In this document: piece after piece, positions 7,621-14,781 of the stretch
Numbering within the stretch: position 1 is the stretch's first letter
Layout of the letters: every line of letters starts with the position of its first letter
NCBI GenBank assembly: GCA_964353855.1
Contig: CAYGWX010000009.1
Span: 1 to 31,681, forward strand
DNA: 31,681 nt
Reading direction: 5' to 3'
From: CAYGWX01 sp964353855 [NCBI: uncultured bacterium]
GTDB taxonomy: Bacteria > Edwardsbacteria > CAYGWX01
The notes under the pieces: model-generated
Told to the model about the DNA's origin: nothing
Seen by the model: the letters and a program-made list of their open reading frames with translations, nothing else
Databases searched by the model: none
Position numbers and translations under genes: made by a program

Positions 7621-7642
7621 CCTGTTACCTTCCTGTTACCTC
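7621..7642 (+). repeat. 11-bp tandem duplication in the thiC-lpd gap
   Basis: CCTGTTACCTT (7621-7631) is followed at once by CCTGTTACCTC (7632-7642). It is pyrimidine-rich simple sequence in the 223-bp gap between thiC and the E3 gene. No function is evident. Confidence 0.6.
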
Positions 7643-7669
7643 CCTGCTCACTTTCGCGCACTCAGGTCC

Positions 7670-7688
7670 CTTCTCCCGAAGGGAGAAG
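7670..7688. other. Perfect 8-bp hairpin with GAA triloop between thiC and lpd
   Basis: CTTCTCCC (7670-7677) pairs perfectly with GGGAGAAG (7681-7688) around a GAA loop. No T-tract follows, so it is not a classic terminator on the + strand. It could be a pause or processing site that lowers expression of the distal genes, or a copy of a dispersed intergenic palindrome. This 223-bp gap is the widest gap between genes within block 1. Confidence 0.55.
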
Positions 7689-7773
7689 AAGGCGCTCGGA
7701 AGACTGGGAAGGAAAGAGTCGTGATGCCTTGCAGACGAGGATAATCCTATGAAAATGAGACAAGGAAGTTACG

Positions 7774-9192
7774 ATGTCCCAGGACCTTAAGGTGGATCTC
7801 GCCGTCATCGGCGCTGGGCCGGGAGGTTACGTGGCCGCGATCCGGGCGGCGCAGTTGGGGAAGTCCGTGGCCCTGATCGAGAAGCACAAGCTGGGCGGGA
7901 CCTGCCTGAACTACGGCTGCATCCCGTCCAAGGACCTGCTCACGACTACGGAGCAGTACGAGAAGATGAAAAACGCCGCGGCCTACGGACTCGCCGCCGA
8001 GAAGGTGTCCTTCGACTGGCCGAAGATGCAGGCCCGCAAGGCCAAGAACGTGACGATCCTGGTCAAGGGCGTGGAGTTTCTGTGCAAGGGGAACAAGATC
8101 AGCGTCCTCTTGGGCGCGGCCAAGTTCCTGGACGCGACCCATCTGGAGGTCGTCTTGGAGAGTGGAAAGGTCCAGACGGTCGAGGCTCGAAATGTCATCA
8201 TCGCCACGGGCTCAAGGCCCATCGCCCTCAAGGGCATCCCCTTCGACGGGCAGGCCATCATCGACTCCACCGCGGCGCTGGACCTGCCGCAGGTCCCGAA
8301 GAGCCTGGGTGTCGTGGGGGCCGGGGCCATCGGACTGGAAATCGGGATGATCTACCGCCGGCTGGGCTCGGAGGTCGTGGTCGTGGAGATGCTGGATACC
8401 ATCCTCCCAGAGGTGGATCCGGAGACGGCCCAGGTCGCGGCCCAACTCTTAAAGAAACAGGGCTTCGTCATTCATACGGGCTATGTGGTGAAGAGCGCGG
8501 TCAGGAAGGACGGCCAGTTTGAAGTCGTTGCGGTTCCGCGCGAAGGCCAGGGGGAAGAGAAGCGGTTCGCGGTGGAGAAACTCCTCGTGGCCGTGGGGCG
8601 CAGGCCCGACCTTGAAGACCTGGGCCTGGAGAGGTTAGGTGTGGCCTTGACCCCCAAGGGGTTCATCCAAGTGGACGAGCGCATGGAGACCTCGGTCAAG
8701 GGAGTCTATGCCGTCGGGGACGCGGTCGGGGGCAAGCTCCTGGCGCACAAGGCCTCGCGGGAGGGAATCGTGGCCGCAGAGGCCCTCTGCGGCAAGGGCA
8801 CGGTGATGGACTACCGGGCCGTCCCGGGCTCGGTGTTCATCTCTCCTGAGGTGGCCAGCGTGGGCCTGAAGGAGGAAGAAGCCAAGGCCCAAGGGATGAC
8901 GATCAAGGTCGGAAAGTTTCTGTTCCGGGCCAATGGCCGAGCTCTGACCCTCGGGGAGAGCGATGGGTTCGTGAAGATCATCGCAGACGCGGAGACCGAC
9001 CAAATTCTGGGGGCGCACATCATCGGTCCCCATGCCTCGGACCTTTTAGCCGAGGTCACAGCCGCCATGGAGTTCGAAGGCACCGCGGAGGATCTGGCCA
9101 GCACGATCCACATCCACCCCACACTCACCGAGGCGGTCATGGAGGCGGCGGAAGCGGTTCACGGGCAAGCGGTTCATATAGTCAACCGTTAG
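7774..9192 (+). CDS. lpdA: Dihydrolipoamide dehydrogenase (E3)
   Basis: The 472-residue flavoprotein reoxidises the dihydrolipoyl arm of E2 and reduces NAD+. The FAD-binding motif GAGPGGYVAA (13-22) is followed by the redox disulfide in GGTCLNYGCIPSK (Cys44 and Cys49). The NAD-binding motif is VGAGAIGLEIG, the second FAD motif ends in YAVGDAVGG, and the interface motif HIHPTLTEA near residue 448 supplies the active-site His/Glu pair. Length and all key residues are normal. An AAGGAAG site sits about 6 bases before the ATG. It completes the E1/E2/E3 set although thiC and a 223-bp gap separate it from E2. A glycine cleavage system could share it, but none is seen here. Confidence 0.95.
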   Translation: MSQDLKVDLAVIGAGPGGYVAAIRAAQLGKSVALIEKHKLGGTCLNYGCIPSKDLLTTTEQYEKMKNAAAYGLAAEKVSFDWPKMQARKAKNVTILVKGVEFLCKGNKISVLLGAAKFLDATHLEVVLESGKVQTVEARNVIIATGSRPIALKGIPFDGQAIIDSTAALDLPQVPKSLGVVGAGAIGLEIGMIYRRLGSEVVVVEMLDTILPEVDPETAQVAAQLLKKQGFVIHTGYVVKSAVRKDGQFEVVAVPREGQGEEKRFAVEKLLVAVGRRPDLEDLGLERLGVALTPKGFIQVDERMETSVKGVYAVGDAVGGKLLAHKASREGIVAAEALCGKGTVMDYRAVPGSVFISPEVASVGLKEEEAKAQGMTIKVGKFLFRANGRALTLGESDGFVKIIADAETDQILGAHIIGPHASDLLAEVTAAMEFEGTAEDLASTIHIHPTLTEAVMEAAEAVHGQAVHIVNR

Positions 9193-9229
9193 TAGCAACG
9201 CCATCCTTTATTAAGGAGAAAGCCGAAGC

Positions 9230-9748
9230 ATGGCAGGGAAAAAGGCAGCGTTTAAGGTTCTGGAGCGGGCGATTGTAATCGAGAAGCAGGGCCATGCGTT
9301 CTACGCCCAGAGCGCGGCCAAGATGAAGAACGAGAACGCCCGACGGGCGCTTCTGGGATTGGCCCAGGATGAACTCTCACACATCGAGCGAATCAAGGAG
9401 ATCTACGCGGCCCTGACCGCCGGGGAGCCGGTCCCGGAGGTCGCGGCCGGGAAACTGACCCAGGCCGAGGACGTGTTCGCCTCCTTCCGCAAGAATCTTC
9501 CCCGGCTGAAGGCCGAGCCCGGAGCCTTAAAGATCCTGGAGATGGCCTTGGATGCCGAGCGCAAGAGCTTTTATTATTACCAGAAGGCCGAGAGCGAGAC
9601 CCGCGAACCGGAGCTTAAGGGGTTCTTCCAGCAGCTGGCCAAGGAGGAGAACGGACACTTCGAAATCCTGCAGAACACGCACCTCTACCTACAGGACCCG
9701 GAGATCTGGTACGCCCGCGAGGAACGCCACATGGCGGACGGGGGATAA
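9230..9748 (+). CDS. Ferritin-like (rubrerythrin-domain) diiron protein 2
   Basis: A second 172-residue member of the ferritin-like family with the complete diiron pattern: E18, E48/H51 (ExxH), E110 and E140/H143 (ExxH). As in the other two copies there is no rubredoxin domain. The tail ends with a Trp-Tyr-Ala-Arg-Glu-Glu segment and HMADGG, typical of this single-domain group. It probably acts in peroxide reduction or iron handling in the cytoplasm. A GGAG site lies about 11 bases before the ATG. It sits 37 bases after lpdA and ahead of lipB, so it is likely cotranscribed with the lipoate genes. Confidence 0.85.
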   Translation: MAGKKAAFKVLERAIVIEKQGHAFYAQSAAKMKNENARRALLGLAQDELSHIERIKEIYAALTAGEPVPEVAAGKLTQAEDVFASFRKNLPRLKAEPGALKILEMALDAERKSFYYYQKAESETREPELKGFFQQLAKEENGHFEILQNTHLYLQDPEIWYAREERHMADGG

Positions 9749-9752
9749 CCTC

Positions 9753-9780
9753 GTGATTCGTGAGGCGTGAGGCGTAAGGA
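9753..9780 (+). repeat. Heptamer tandem repeat (GTGAGGC-like)
   Basis: Four successive 7-base units occur: GTGATTC, GTGAGGC, GTGAGGC and GTAAGGA. They lie in the 53-bp gap between the ferritin-like gene and lipB. The last unit may double as a Shine-Dalgarno-like sequence. Short heptamer arrays of this kind are slippage-prone; no function is assigned. Confidence 0.6.
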
Positions 9781-9801
9781 GAGAAAGACAGGGAAAAGGG
9801 C

Positions 9802-10482
9802 GTGGAGCTCCGAGATAGAACGAAAGACCTTCAAGTCTTAGACTTAGGGCGGGTTTCCTACGAGAAGGCCTGGAAGTACCAGAAAGAACTGGTTGAGAAC
9901 CGTCGGAGAGGGGAGATCGGGAACTCGCTCGTGTTCGTGGAACACCCGCCGGTCCTGACCCTGGGAAGATCTTGGAAACGGCAGAACATCCTCGCCGATA
10001 GCCCCGCGCTCACCGAGAAGGGCGTGGAAATTTATGAAGTGGAGCGGGGGGGCGACGTGACCTATCACGGGCCAGGGCAGGTGGTCGGCTACCCCATCGT
10101 CAACCTTGCGGATCGAGGCCGGGATCTGCACCGCTACCTGCGGGACCTGGAAGATGTGATCATCCAGGTGGTGGGCTCCTACGGATTAAAGGCCGGACGG
10201 AAGGAGGGGCTCACCGGGGTGTGGGCCGGGGAGGAGAAGGTCTGCGCGATCGGTGTGGCGGTCCGGTCATGGGTGACCTATCACGGATTCGCCCTGAACG
10301 TAAACACGGACCTTTCTTTTTTCAACCTGATCCATCCCTGCGGGATCCAGGATAAGGGCGTCACCTCGTTGGCGAAGCTGCTGGGGCATTGGGTCGATCC
10401 CGAGGAGGTAAAGGCGAGGATCGCGGAGACCTTCGCCCAGGTCTTCGGGTATTCCCTGGAGGAAGCCGTCTCGCTGGCGTGA
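9802..10482 (+). CDS. lipB: Octanoyl-[acyl-carrier-protein]:protein N-octanoyltransferase
   Basis: LipB moves octanoate from acyl carrier protein to the lysine of lipoyl domains, such as K43 of the E2 at 4992. The 226-residue sequence has the signature RGGDVTYHGPGQ (82-93), lysine K146 in EEKVCAIGVAV and the catalytic C180 in HPCGI, preceded by HGFALNVNTDLSFF. All catalytic residues are present. I use the GTG at 9802, since no closer ATG exists and the protein reaches conserved sequence soon after. The ribosome site is weak (AGGGA about 9 bases upstream). The stop overlaps the next gene's GTG (GTGA), which implies coupled translation. Confidence 0.93.
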   Translation: MELRDRTKDLQVLDLGRVSYEKAWKYQKELVENRRRGEIGNSLVFVEHPPVLTLGRSWKRQNILADSPALTEKGVEIYEVERGGDVTYHGPGQVVGYPIVNLADRGRDLHRYLRDLEDVIIQVVGSYGLKAGRKEGLTGVWAGEEKVCAIGVAVRSWVTYHGFALNVNTDLSFFNLIHPCGIQDKGVTSLAKLLGHWVDPEEVKARIAETFAQVFGYSLEEAVSLA

Positions 10483-11312
10483 GAAGGCTGCGGTTCGGGA
10501 CAGCCGGAATTCCGGTAAAGGCCAAGGGCACCTCCACCCGGGAGGGGATCCGGGCCCTGAAAACATTCGGCTTGGAGGCCCTGGAGCTGGAGTTCGTGCA
10601 GGGGGTGCACTTGGGTGAAACAGAGGCCGAGAAGATAGCCCAGGAAGCGAAGGGACTCGATATTGCCCTCACGGTCCACGCCCCGTATTACCTCAATTTG
10701 AATTCCCGAGACCGAAAGATCGTGGATGCGAGCCGGAAGAGGATCTTGGCTTCAGCTCGAGTGGGGAAGGCGGCCGGAGCCCAGAGCGTGGCCTTCCATG
10801 CCGCCTTCTATCAGGGGGAGGACCGGAAGTCCGTGTACGAAAAAGTGAAAGAGCACCTGAAGGATCTGCGGGCCACCTTGGACGGGGAGGGGAATGGTAT
10901 TCGCCTGTCCCCGGAGCTGACCGGAAAGGAAACCCAGTTCGGGGACCTGGAGGAGCTCCTCAACCTCTCCTCGGAGATCCCGGGGGTCACGCCCTGCGTG
11001 GACTTCGCCCACTACCACGCCCGCAAAGCAGGAGGACAGAACTCCTACGAGGAGTTCCTCGCCCTTCTGGAGATCCTCGAGGCGCGGCTGGGAAAGAAGG
11101 TCCTCGAATCCCTGCATATCCACGTGGCCGGGATCGAATATGGGCCGAAAGGGGAGAAGAAGCACCTCAACCTCAGGGAATCGGACCTGAATTACAAAGC
11201 CTTGTTGAAAGCCTTGAAGGATAAAGACGCGGGCGGAATAGTAATCTGCGAGAGTCCCAACCTGGAAGAAGACGCCCTGCTCCTTAAGAGGAGCTATGCA
11301 CGGCTCGGTTAA
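10479..11312 (+). CDS. Endonuclease IV-like (AP endonuclease family 2) TIM-barrel protein
   Basis: The 277-residue product starts at a GTG that overlaps the lipB stop (GTGA). An open frame extends 90 bases further upstream but lies inside lipB and looks unlike the family. It follows the trinuclear-zinc pattern of Nfo: H67 (HAPYYLN), H107 (FHAAF), E146 (SPELTGK), D175/H178 (VDFAH), H213 or H215 (HIHVAG), H229 and E258 (CESP). The Nfo aspartate two residues before H229 is replaced by lysine (K227), and the NDS of HLNDSK is changed. Metal binding is likely, but DNA-repair activity is not assured. It might be an AP endonuclease or another xylose-isomerase-like enzyme. It is wedged between lipB and lipA with overlaps on both sides, so it is made with the lipoate enzymes. 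Confidence 0.8.
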   Translation: MRRLRFGTAGIPVKAKGTSTREGIRALKTFGLEALELEFVQGVHLGETEAEKIAQEAKGLDIALTVHAPYYLNLNSRDRKIVDASRKRILASARVGKAAGAQSVAFHAAFYQGEDRKSVYEKVKEHLKDLRATLDGEGNGIRLSPELTGKETQFGDLEELLNLSSEIPGVTPCVDFAHYHARKAGGQNSYEEFLALLEILEARLGKKVLESLHIHVAGIEYGPKGEKKHLNLRESDLNYKALLKALKDKDAGGIVICESPNLEEDALLLKRSYARLG

Positions 11313-12216
11313 GGCCGGGGACACTCCCCCACGTGCCTCTGGGACGAGGGAGCGCAAACCGGACTGGCTCAAAATCCGCCTCTCCACCAGCCCGGCCTAC
11401 GAGGAAGTCAAAGGGCTGATCCGGGCCCACGGATTGCACACCGTGTGCCAGGAGGCGCAATGCCCGAACACGGCCCACTGCTTCGAGCGCCGGACGGCTA
11501 CCTTCCTCCTCCTCGGAGACACCTGCACCCGGGGTTGCCGGTTCTGCGCTGTGAAAATCGGCAGGCCTTCTCTCCCGGATTCCGAGGAGCCGGAGCGGGT
11601 GGCCGAGGCCATGAAGATCCTGGGGCTCAAGCATGTGGTCCTCACCTCGGTGACCCGGGATGACCTTCCCGACGGGGGAGCGGGACATTTCGCCGAGACG
11701 GTAAGGAGGATCCGGTCGAGGATCAAACCGATCTCGATCGAGGTCCTGATCCCGGATTTCAAGGGAAGCCGGGAAGCCCTACGTGTGGTCGTCGATTCCC
11801 GACCCGAGGTCATCAACCACAATATGGAGACCGTGCCCAGGCTGTACCCGGAGGTGAGACCCCAAGCCCGCTACGAGAGGTCCCTGGACATCCTCCGTTG
11901 GGTCAAAGAGGAGAGTCCCACGCTCACCAGTAAATCCGGCCTGATGGTCGGCCTGGGCGAAACCGTGGGGGAGGTCCTGGGCGTTATGGAAGACCTACGG
12001 AAAGCCGGCTGTGAAATCTTGACGATCGGTCAGTATTTGGCTCCCAGCCCCGGGCATCATCCGGTGGTGGAATACGTGAACCCGGAACGGTTCGCTTACT
12101 ACAAACAGGAAGGTCTGGACCGGGGTTTCTCCTCCGTATCCTCGGGACCCCTGGTGCGGAGCAGCTTCCATGCCGGGGAATCCTACCAGGAGGTCGCGAG
12201 GGCCGGGACTCCGTGA
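11296..12216 (+). CDS. lipA: Lipoyl synthase
   Basis: LipA inserts two sulfurs into the octanoyl group attached by LipB, giving lipoate on E2. The 306-residue protein has the auxiliary cluster motif C51-x4-C56-x5-C62, the radical SAM motif C77-x3-C81-x2-C84, and the C-terminal RSSFHAGESY serine motif that ligates the auxiliary cluster. Central blocks such as VLTSVTRDDLPDGGAGHFA and EVINHNMETVPRLYP are typical. The start codon lies 17 bases inside the preceding gene with an AGAGGAG site before it. The gene ends overlapping the reductase gene by 4 bases (GTGA). Reduced ferredoxin or flavodoxin needed by LipA could come through the neighbouring reductase, which is inference from context. Confidence 0.95.
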   Translation: MHGSVKAGDTPPRASGTRERKPDWLKIRLSTSPAYEEVKGLIRAHGLHTVCQEAQCPNTAHCFERRTATFLLLGDTCTRGCRFCAVKIGRPSLPDSEEPERVAEAMKILGLKHVVLTSVTRDDLPDGGAGHFAETVRRIRSRIKPISIEVLIPDFKGSREALRVVVDSRPEVINHNMETVPRLYPEVRPQARYERSLDILRWVKEESPTLTSKSGLMVGLGETVGEVLGVMEDLRKAGCEILTIGQYLAPSPGHHPVVEYVNPERFAYYKQEGLDRGFSSVSSGPLVRSSFHAGESYQEVARAGTP

Positions 12217-13256
12217 ACCCCTTGGACACCTACGACATCACGATCATCGGCGGAGGACCAGCCGGGCTCTTCGGCCTGTATTACGCGGGGCTCCGGGCGG
12301 CCAAGGCCAAGGTGATCGACAGCCTGCCGCAGTTGGGCGGGCAGCTCGCGGCCCTGTATCCGGAGAAGTACATCTGCGACGTGGCCGGGTTCCCCAAAAT
12401 CCTGGCCAAGGACCTGGTCGCCAATCTTGAGAAACAGGCCCTGCAATACGATCACAAGGTCTGTCTCTCGGAGAAAGTGGTCGGCCTGGAGCGGGTGGAG
12501 GAGAGGCTCTACCGGCTTCGCTCGGAGAAGAGCGAGCACCTCTCCCGGACCGTGGTCATCGCGGCCGGGATGGGAGCCTTTCTCCCCAGGAGGTTGGACA
12601 TCCAGGACGCCAAGCGCCTGGAAGGACGGGGGCTGCACTACGTGGTGAAAGACCCCGGGGCCTTCCGGGGAAAGGACGTGCTCATCGTGGGCGGGGGAAA
12701 CACCGCCCTGGACTGGGCCCTGGAGCTGGAAGGGATCGCCCGTAAGATCACGCTCATCCATCTGACCGATGCCTTCCACGCCCACGAGGACTCGGTGGGC
12801 AAGCTCCGCCGCTCCCGGGTCGAGGTGAAGACCTGCAGCGAGCTCAAAGCGGTGCACGGGGAGGAGCACGTGGAGGGAGCGACGATCTTACACACCCGGG
12901 ATCAGAGCGAGACGCGCCTGGACCTGGACGAGATCCTCCTGAACATCGGGTTCCTGGCCAACCTGGGGCCGATCAAGGAGTGGGGACTGGAGATCGAAGG
13001 GAACGCCATCCGGGTGAACGAGAAGATGGAGACCTGCCTGCCCGGGGTGTTTGCCGCGGGGGACATCGCGACGCATCCGGGCAAGATCAAGCTCATCGCC
13101 ACGGGAGCTTCGGAGGCGGCGGTGGCGGTGAACAACGCCAGAAATTACCTGGGGCCGTCCTCCCGGGTGCAGTCCCTGCACACCACGACGGTGAAAACAC
13201 CTCCGGGAAAGGACGTTTCCCCGAAGGTCCATGCACCCGTAAAAGCCAAAGAATGA
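12213..13256 (+). CDS. Ferredoxin/flavodoxin-NADP+ reductase, type 2 (thioredoxin-reductase-like)
   Basis: A 347-residue FAD/NADP protein of the YumC-type FNR family. The FAD motif is GGGPAGLFG (13-21), and PEKYICDVAGFPKI near residue 51 is highly characteristic of this family. The NADPH site is VGGGNTALDWALE (about 154-166), the second FAD motif is GVFAAGDIATHPGKIKLIATG, and the end reads NYLGPSSRVQSLHTT. There is no CxxC redox pair where thioredoxin reductase has one, which argues for FNR. It would shuttle electrons between NADPH and ferredoxin or flavodoxin. It starts with a GTG overlapping the lipA stop. LipA and ThiC both need low-potential electrons, so coupling to them is plausible but inferred. 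Confidence 0.88.
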   Translation: MNPLDTYDITIIGGGPAGLFGLYYAGLRAAKAKVIDSLPQLGGQLAALYPEKYICDVAGFPKILAKDLVANLEKQALQYDHKVCLSEKVVGLERVEERLYRLRSEKSEHLSRTVVIAAGMGAFLPRRLDIQDAKRLEGRGLHYVVKDPGAFRGKDVLIVGGGNTALDWALELEGIARKITLIHLTDAFHAHEDSVGKLRRSRVEVKTCSELKAVHGEEHVEGATILHTRDQSETRLDLDEILLNIGFLANLGPIKEWGLEIEGNAIRVNEKMETCLPGVFAAGDIATHPGKIKLIATGASEAAVAVNNARNYLGPSSRVQSLHTTTVKTPPGKDVSPKVHAPVKAKE

Positions 13257-13266
13257 GGAGGCAAGG

Positions 13267-13497
13267 ATGGCGGAAAAGTTAAACTGTCCGAACTGCCAGG
13301 CGGAGCTTGCGGCCACGGACAAGTTCTGCAGAAACTGCGGGTATTATCTGGGCCAGGAGCCGGTGGAGCGGTACATCTGCAACCGCTGCGGGCACTTGAA
13401 CTACGTGGACCTCATGAACGAGCCCGTGGAGAAGCTCTCCCGCTGCTTCGCCTGCAGCGAGGGCCTGATGTGGGCTAAGAAGAAGGCTAAGGGGTAG
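13267..13497 (+). CDS. Small double zinc-ribbon protein
   Basis: The 76-residue protein has four cysteine pairs: CPNC (8-11), CRNC, CNRC and CFAC. They form two zinc ribbons or one pair of rubredoxin-like knuckles. The first half resembles the zinc-ribbon (zinc_ribbon_2) domain found at the start of many signalling or membrane proteins, but here it stands alone with a Lys-rich tail. It has a strong AGGAGG site before ATG. It sits 10 bases after the reductase and 4 bases before the third ferritin-like gene, so the three are surely cotranscribed. It may be a rubredoxin-like electron carrier feeding the ferritin-like protein, but that is inference. A nucleic-acid-binding role is also possible. 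Confidence 0.75.
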   Translation: MAEKLNCPNCQAELAATDKFCRNCGYYLGQEPVERYICNRCGHLNYVDLMNEPVEKLSRCFACSEGLMWAKKKAKG

Positions 13498-13501
13498 CCC
13501 G

Positions 13502-14005
13502 ATGGAAGGCGCGCGAAAAGTCGTCGGGGGATTGACCCTCGTGGAGGTCCTGGGGGTGGCCATCCGCTCGGAGATGGATGCTCAGGCCTTTTATAAGAAG
13601 CTCGCCGGGAGGGTGAGAAACCGTCTGGTGAAACAGAAGTTCCTGGGCCTGGCCCGGGATGAGGCCGGGCACGAGGCCATGCTGACCGAGAAGTACCGCG
13701 AGGTCGCCGGGAAGGGAAAGCCGGCCCTGCCCGTGAAGGTCGAGGGGCGGGCGCGATACGATTCCAAGATGAGGCATGCCGAGGCGCTCCGGCTGGCGAT
13801 CCGCCTGGAGCGGGCGGCCTCCAACCTTTACGCAAAAGCCGCGAAAAAAACCGAAGACATCTCCAGCCGGTTCATGCTGGAGTATCTCTCGGGGTTCGAA
13901 CGGAACCACGAACGGCTCCTGATCCATGAACTGGAAGCGCTGACCAAGTATCCGGCCTGGTTCGAGAGCGAAAGCGGGGCCGAGATCATGCTCATCGGGC
14001 CGTAA
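13502..14005 (+). CDS. Ferritin-like (rubrerythrin-domain) diiron protein 3
   Basis: The third 160- to 170-residue ferritin-like paralogue has metal ligands E24, E54/H57 (ExxH), E103 and E133/H136 (ExxH). It resembles copy 1 most closely at its N-terminus (SEMDAQAFY against SEIDAHDFY) and in its PAWFESESGAE tail. It starts 4 bases after the zinc-ribbon stop, and the end of that gene supplies an AAGGGGTAG-like ribosome site. It is probably a peroxide-reducing or iron-handling cytoplasmic protein whose electron donor could be the adjacent zinc-ribbon/reductase pair. Whether the three copies are specialised cannot be decided here. Confidence 0.83.
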   Translation: MEGARKVVGGLTLVEVLGVAIRSEMDAQAFYKKLAGRVRNRLVKQKFLGLARDEAGHEAMLTEKYREVAGKGKPALPVKVEGRARYDSKMRHAEALRLAIRLERAASNLYAKAAKKTEDISSRFMLEYLSGFERNHERLLIHELEALTKYPAWFESESGAEIMLIGP

Positions 14006-14011
14006 GGAGGG

Positions 14012-14326
14012 ATGGAAATGACCTACTTAGTGATCCACCGGGAGAAGAAGGAGGCTCGGGAAAGGGAGGAGTTCCTGGAAGTCTCGGGCAAGGTCCAACA
14101 GTGGCTGAACGACCTTAAAGCAGGGATGAAGGCTGGACGGGTGAAGTTCCACTACGGCTTCAAGGGGGAGCATTCCGGCATAACCGTCTACGAGGTGGGC
14201 AACCCGAAGGAGGTTGAGCATTACTGCCAGACCTGTCCCGTAAAGCCTTATTTCACCTGCGAGAAATACGAGCTGACCACGATCGAGGAGGAGGAGAGGG
14301 CGATCTCGCGGTACATGCCAGGCTGA
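14012..14326 (+). CDS. Conserved-looking 104-residue protein, function unknown
   Basis: I do not recognise this protein. It starts 7 bases after the ferritin-like gene with a GGAGGG site; a second in-frame ATG lies two codons later and is also usable. The order of strands and helices (YLVIHR, an amphipathic Lys/Glu helix of about 35 residues, VKFHYGF, GITVYEVG, an EVEHYCQTCP helix, FTCEKYELTTIEE) suggests a ferredoxin-like alpha/beta fold such as the dimeric alpha-beta barrel or muconolactone-isomerase group. Three cysteines cluster near residues 71-84. It is the last gene of block 1, followed 75 bases later by a strong terminator. A role with the preceding iron/redox genes is guessed from position only. 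Confidence 0.65.
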   Translation: MEMTYLVIHREKKEAREREEFLEVSGKVQQWLNDLKAGMKAGRVKFHYGFKGEHSGITVYEVGNPKEVEHYCQTCPVKPYFTCEKYELTTIEEEERAISRYMPG

Positions 14327-14401
14327 TCACGGGGTTCGAAGGTTCAAGGCGTAGAAAGACCCATTACAAATTTAGTATCGAACTTTTAGCATTTCAAATA
14401 G

Positions 14402-14436
14402 AAAGGACACCCGAGTACAAAGAGTGTCCTTTTTTA
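14402..14436 (+). terminator. Intrinsic terminator ending block 1
   Basis: AAAGGACAC (14402-14410) pairs perfectly with GTGTCCTTT (14424-14432) around a 13-base loop, and the 3' arm runs into a T-tract to 14435. This is a textbook Rho-independent terminator, 75 bases after the last gene of the metabolic block. Confidence 0.9.
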
Positions 14437-14781
14437 AGTTTTTGGTAAGAACGAAATTGCTTAAAAGGAACAAGGAGGACAATAATGGGACAGTTTTGGG
14501 GCTAAGAAGGACCAACTAAGCTGGGTTACGGAACAGAACCTAATAGTCTTCTTGCCAGAGGGAGCTACAACCATGCCCCGAATTAGACAAAGTTTGTTGG
14601 CCCACTGAATGACCACACTACGTCCAAAGCACGCCCACACGACGCGCTCACCCCTCCTTTTTGTGGAAAGGTACTTTTGAAAACCGCCGAAAAATGTCAT
14701 GTCGACATCCTTTAATAAAATGCTGCAAAAATGAAAAGATAACCCAGAGATCGCCTTTTTTGCAGAGGTGTTAAGTGGCCC
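14437..14781. other. AT-richer stretch without recognisable gene
   Basis: About 345 bases between the terminator and the tRNA promoter are lower in GC than the flanks and carry no gene I can support. A near-ideal ribosome site (AAGGAGG, 14473-14479) precedes an ATG at 14485 that encodes only six residues (MGQFWG) before TAA. A 108-codon minus-strand frame (14461-14787) has no domain pattern. This may be gene debris, an uncharacterised small RNA or plain spacer. No inverted repeats of an insertion sequence were found by eye. Confidence 0.4.

Noticed and set aside
10389-10478. N-terminal extension of the endonuclease-IV-like gene
   Set aside because: It lies wholly inside lipB, encodes Gly/Arg-rich sequence unlike the family, and the GTGA overlap start fits the operon style.
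12213-13256. Thioredoxin reductase
   Set aside because: The CxxC redox pair is missing, and the PEKYICDVAGFP stretch and C-terminus fit type-2 ferredoxin-NADP reductase.
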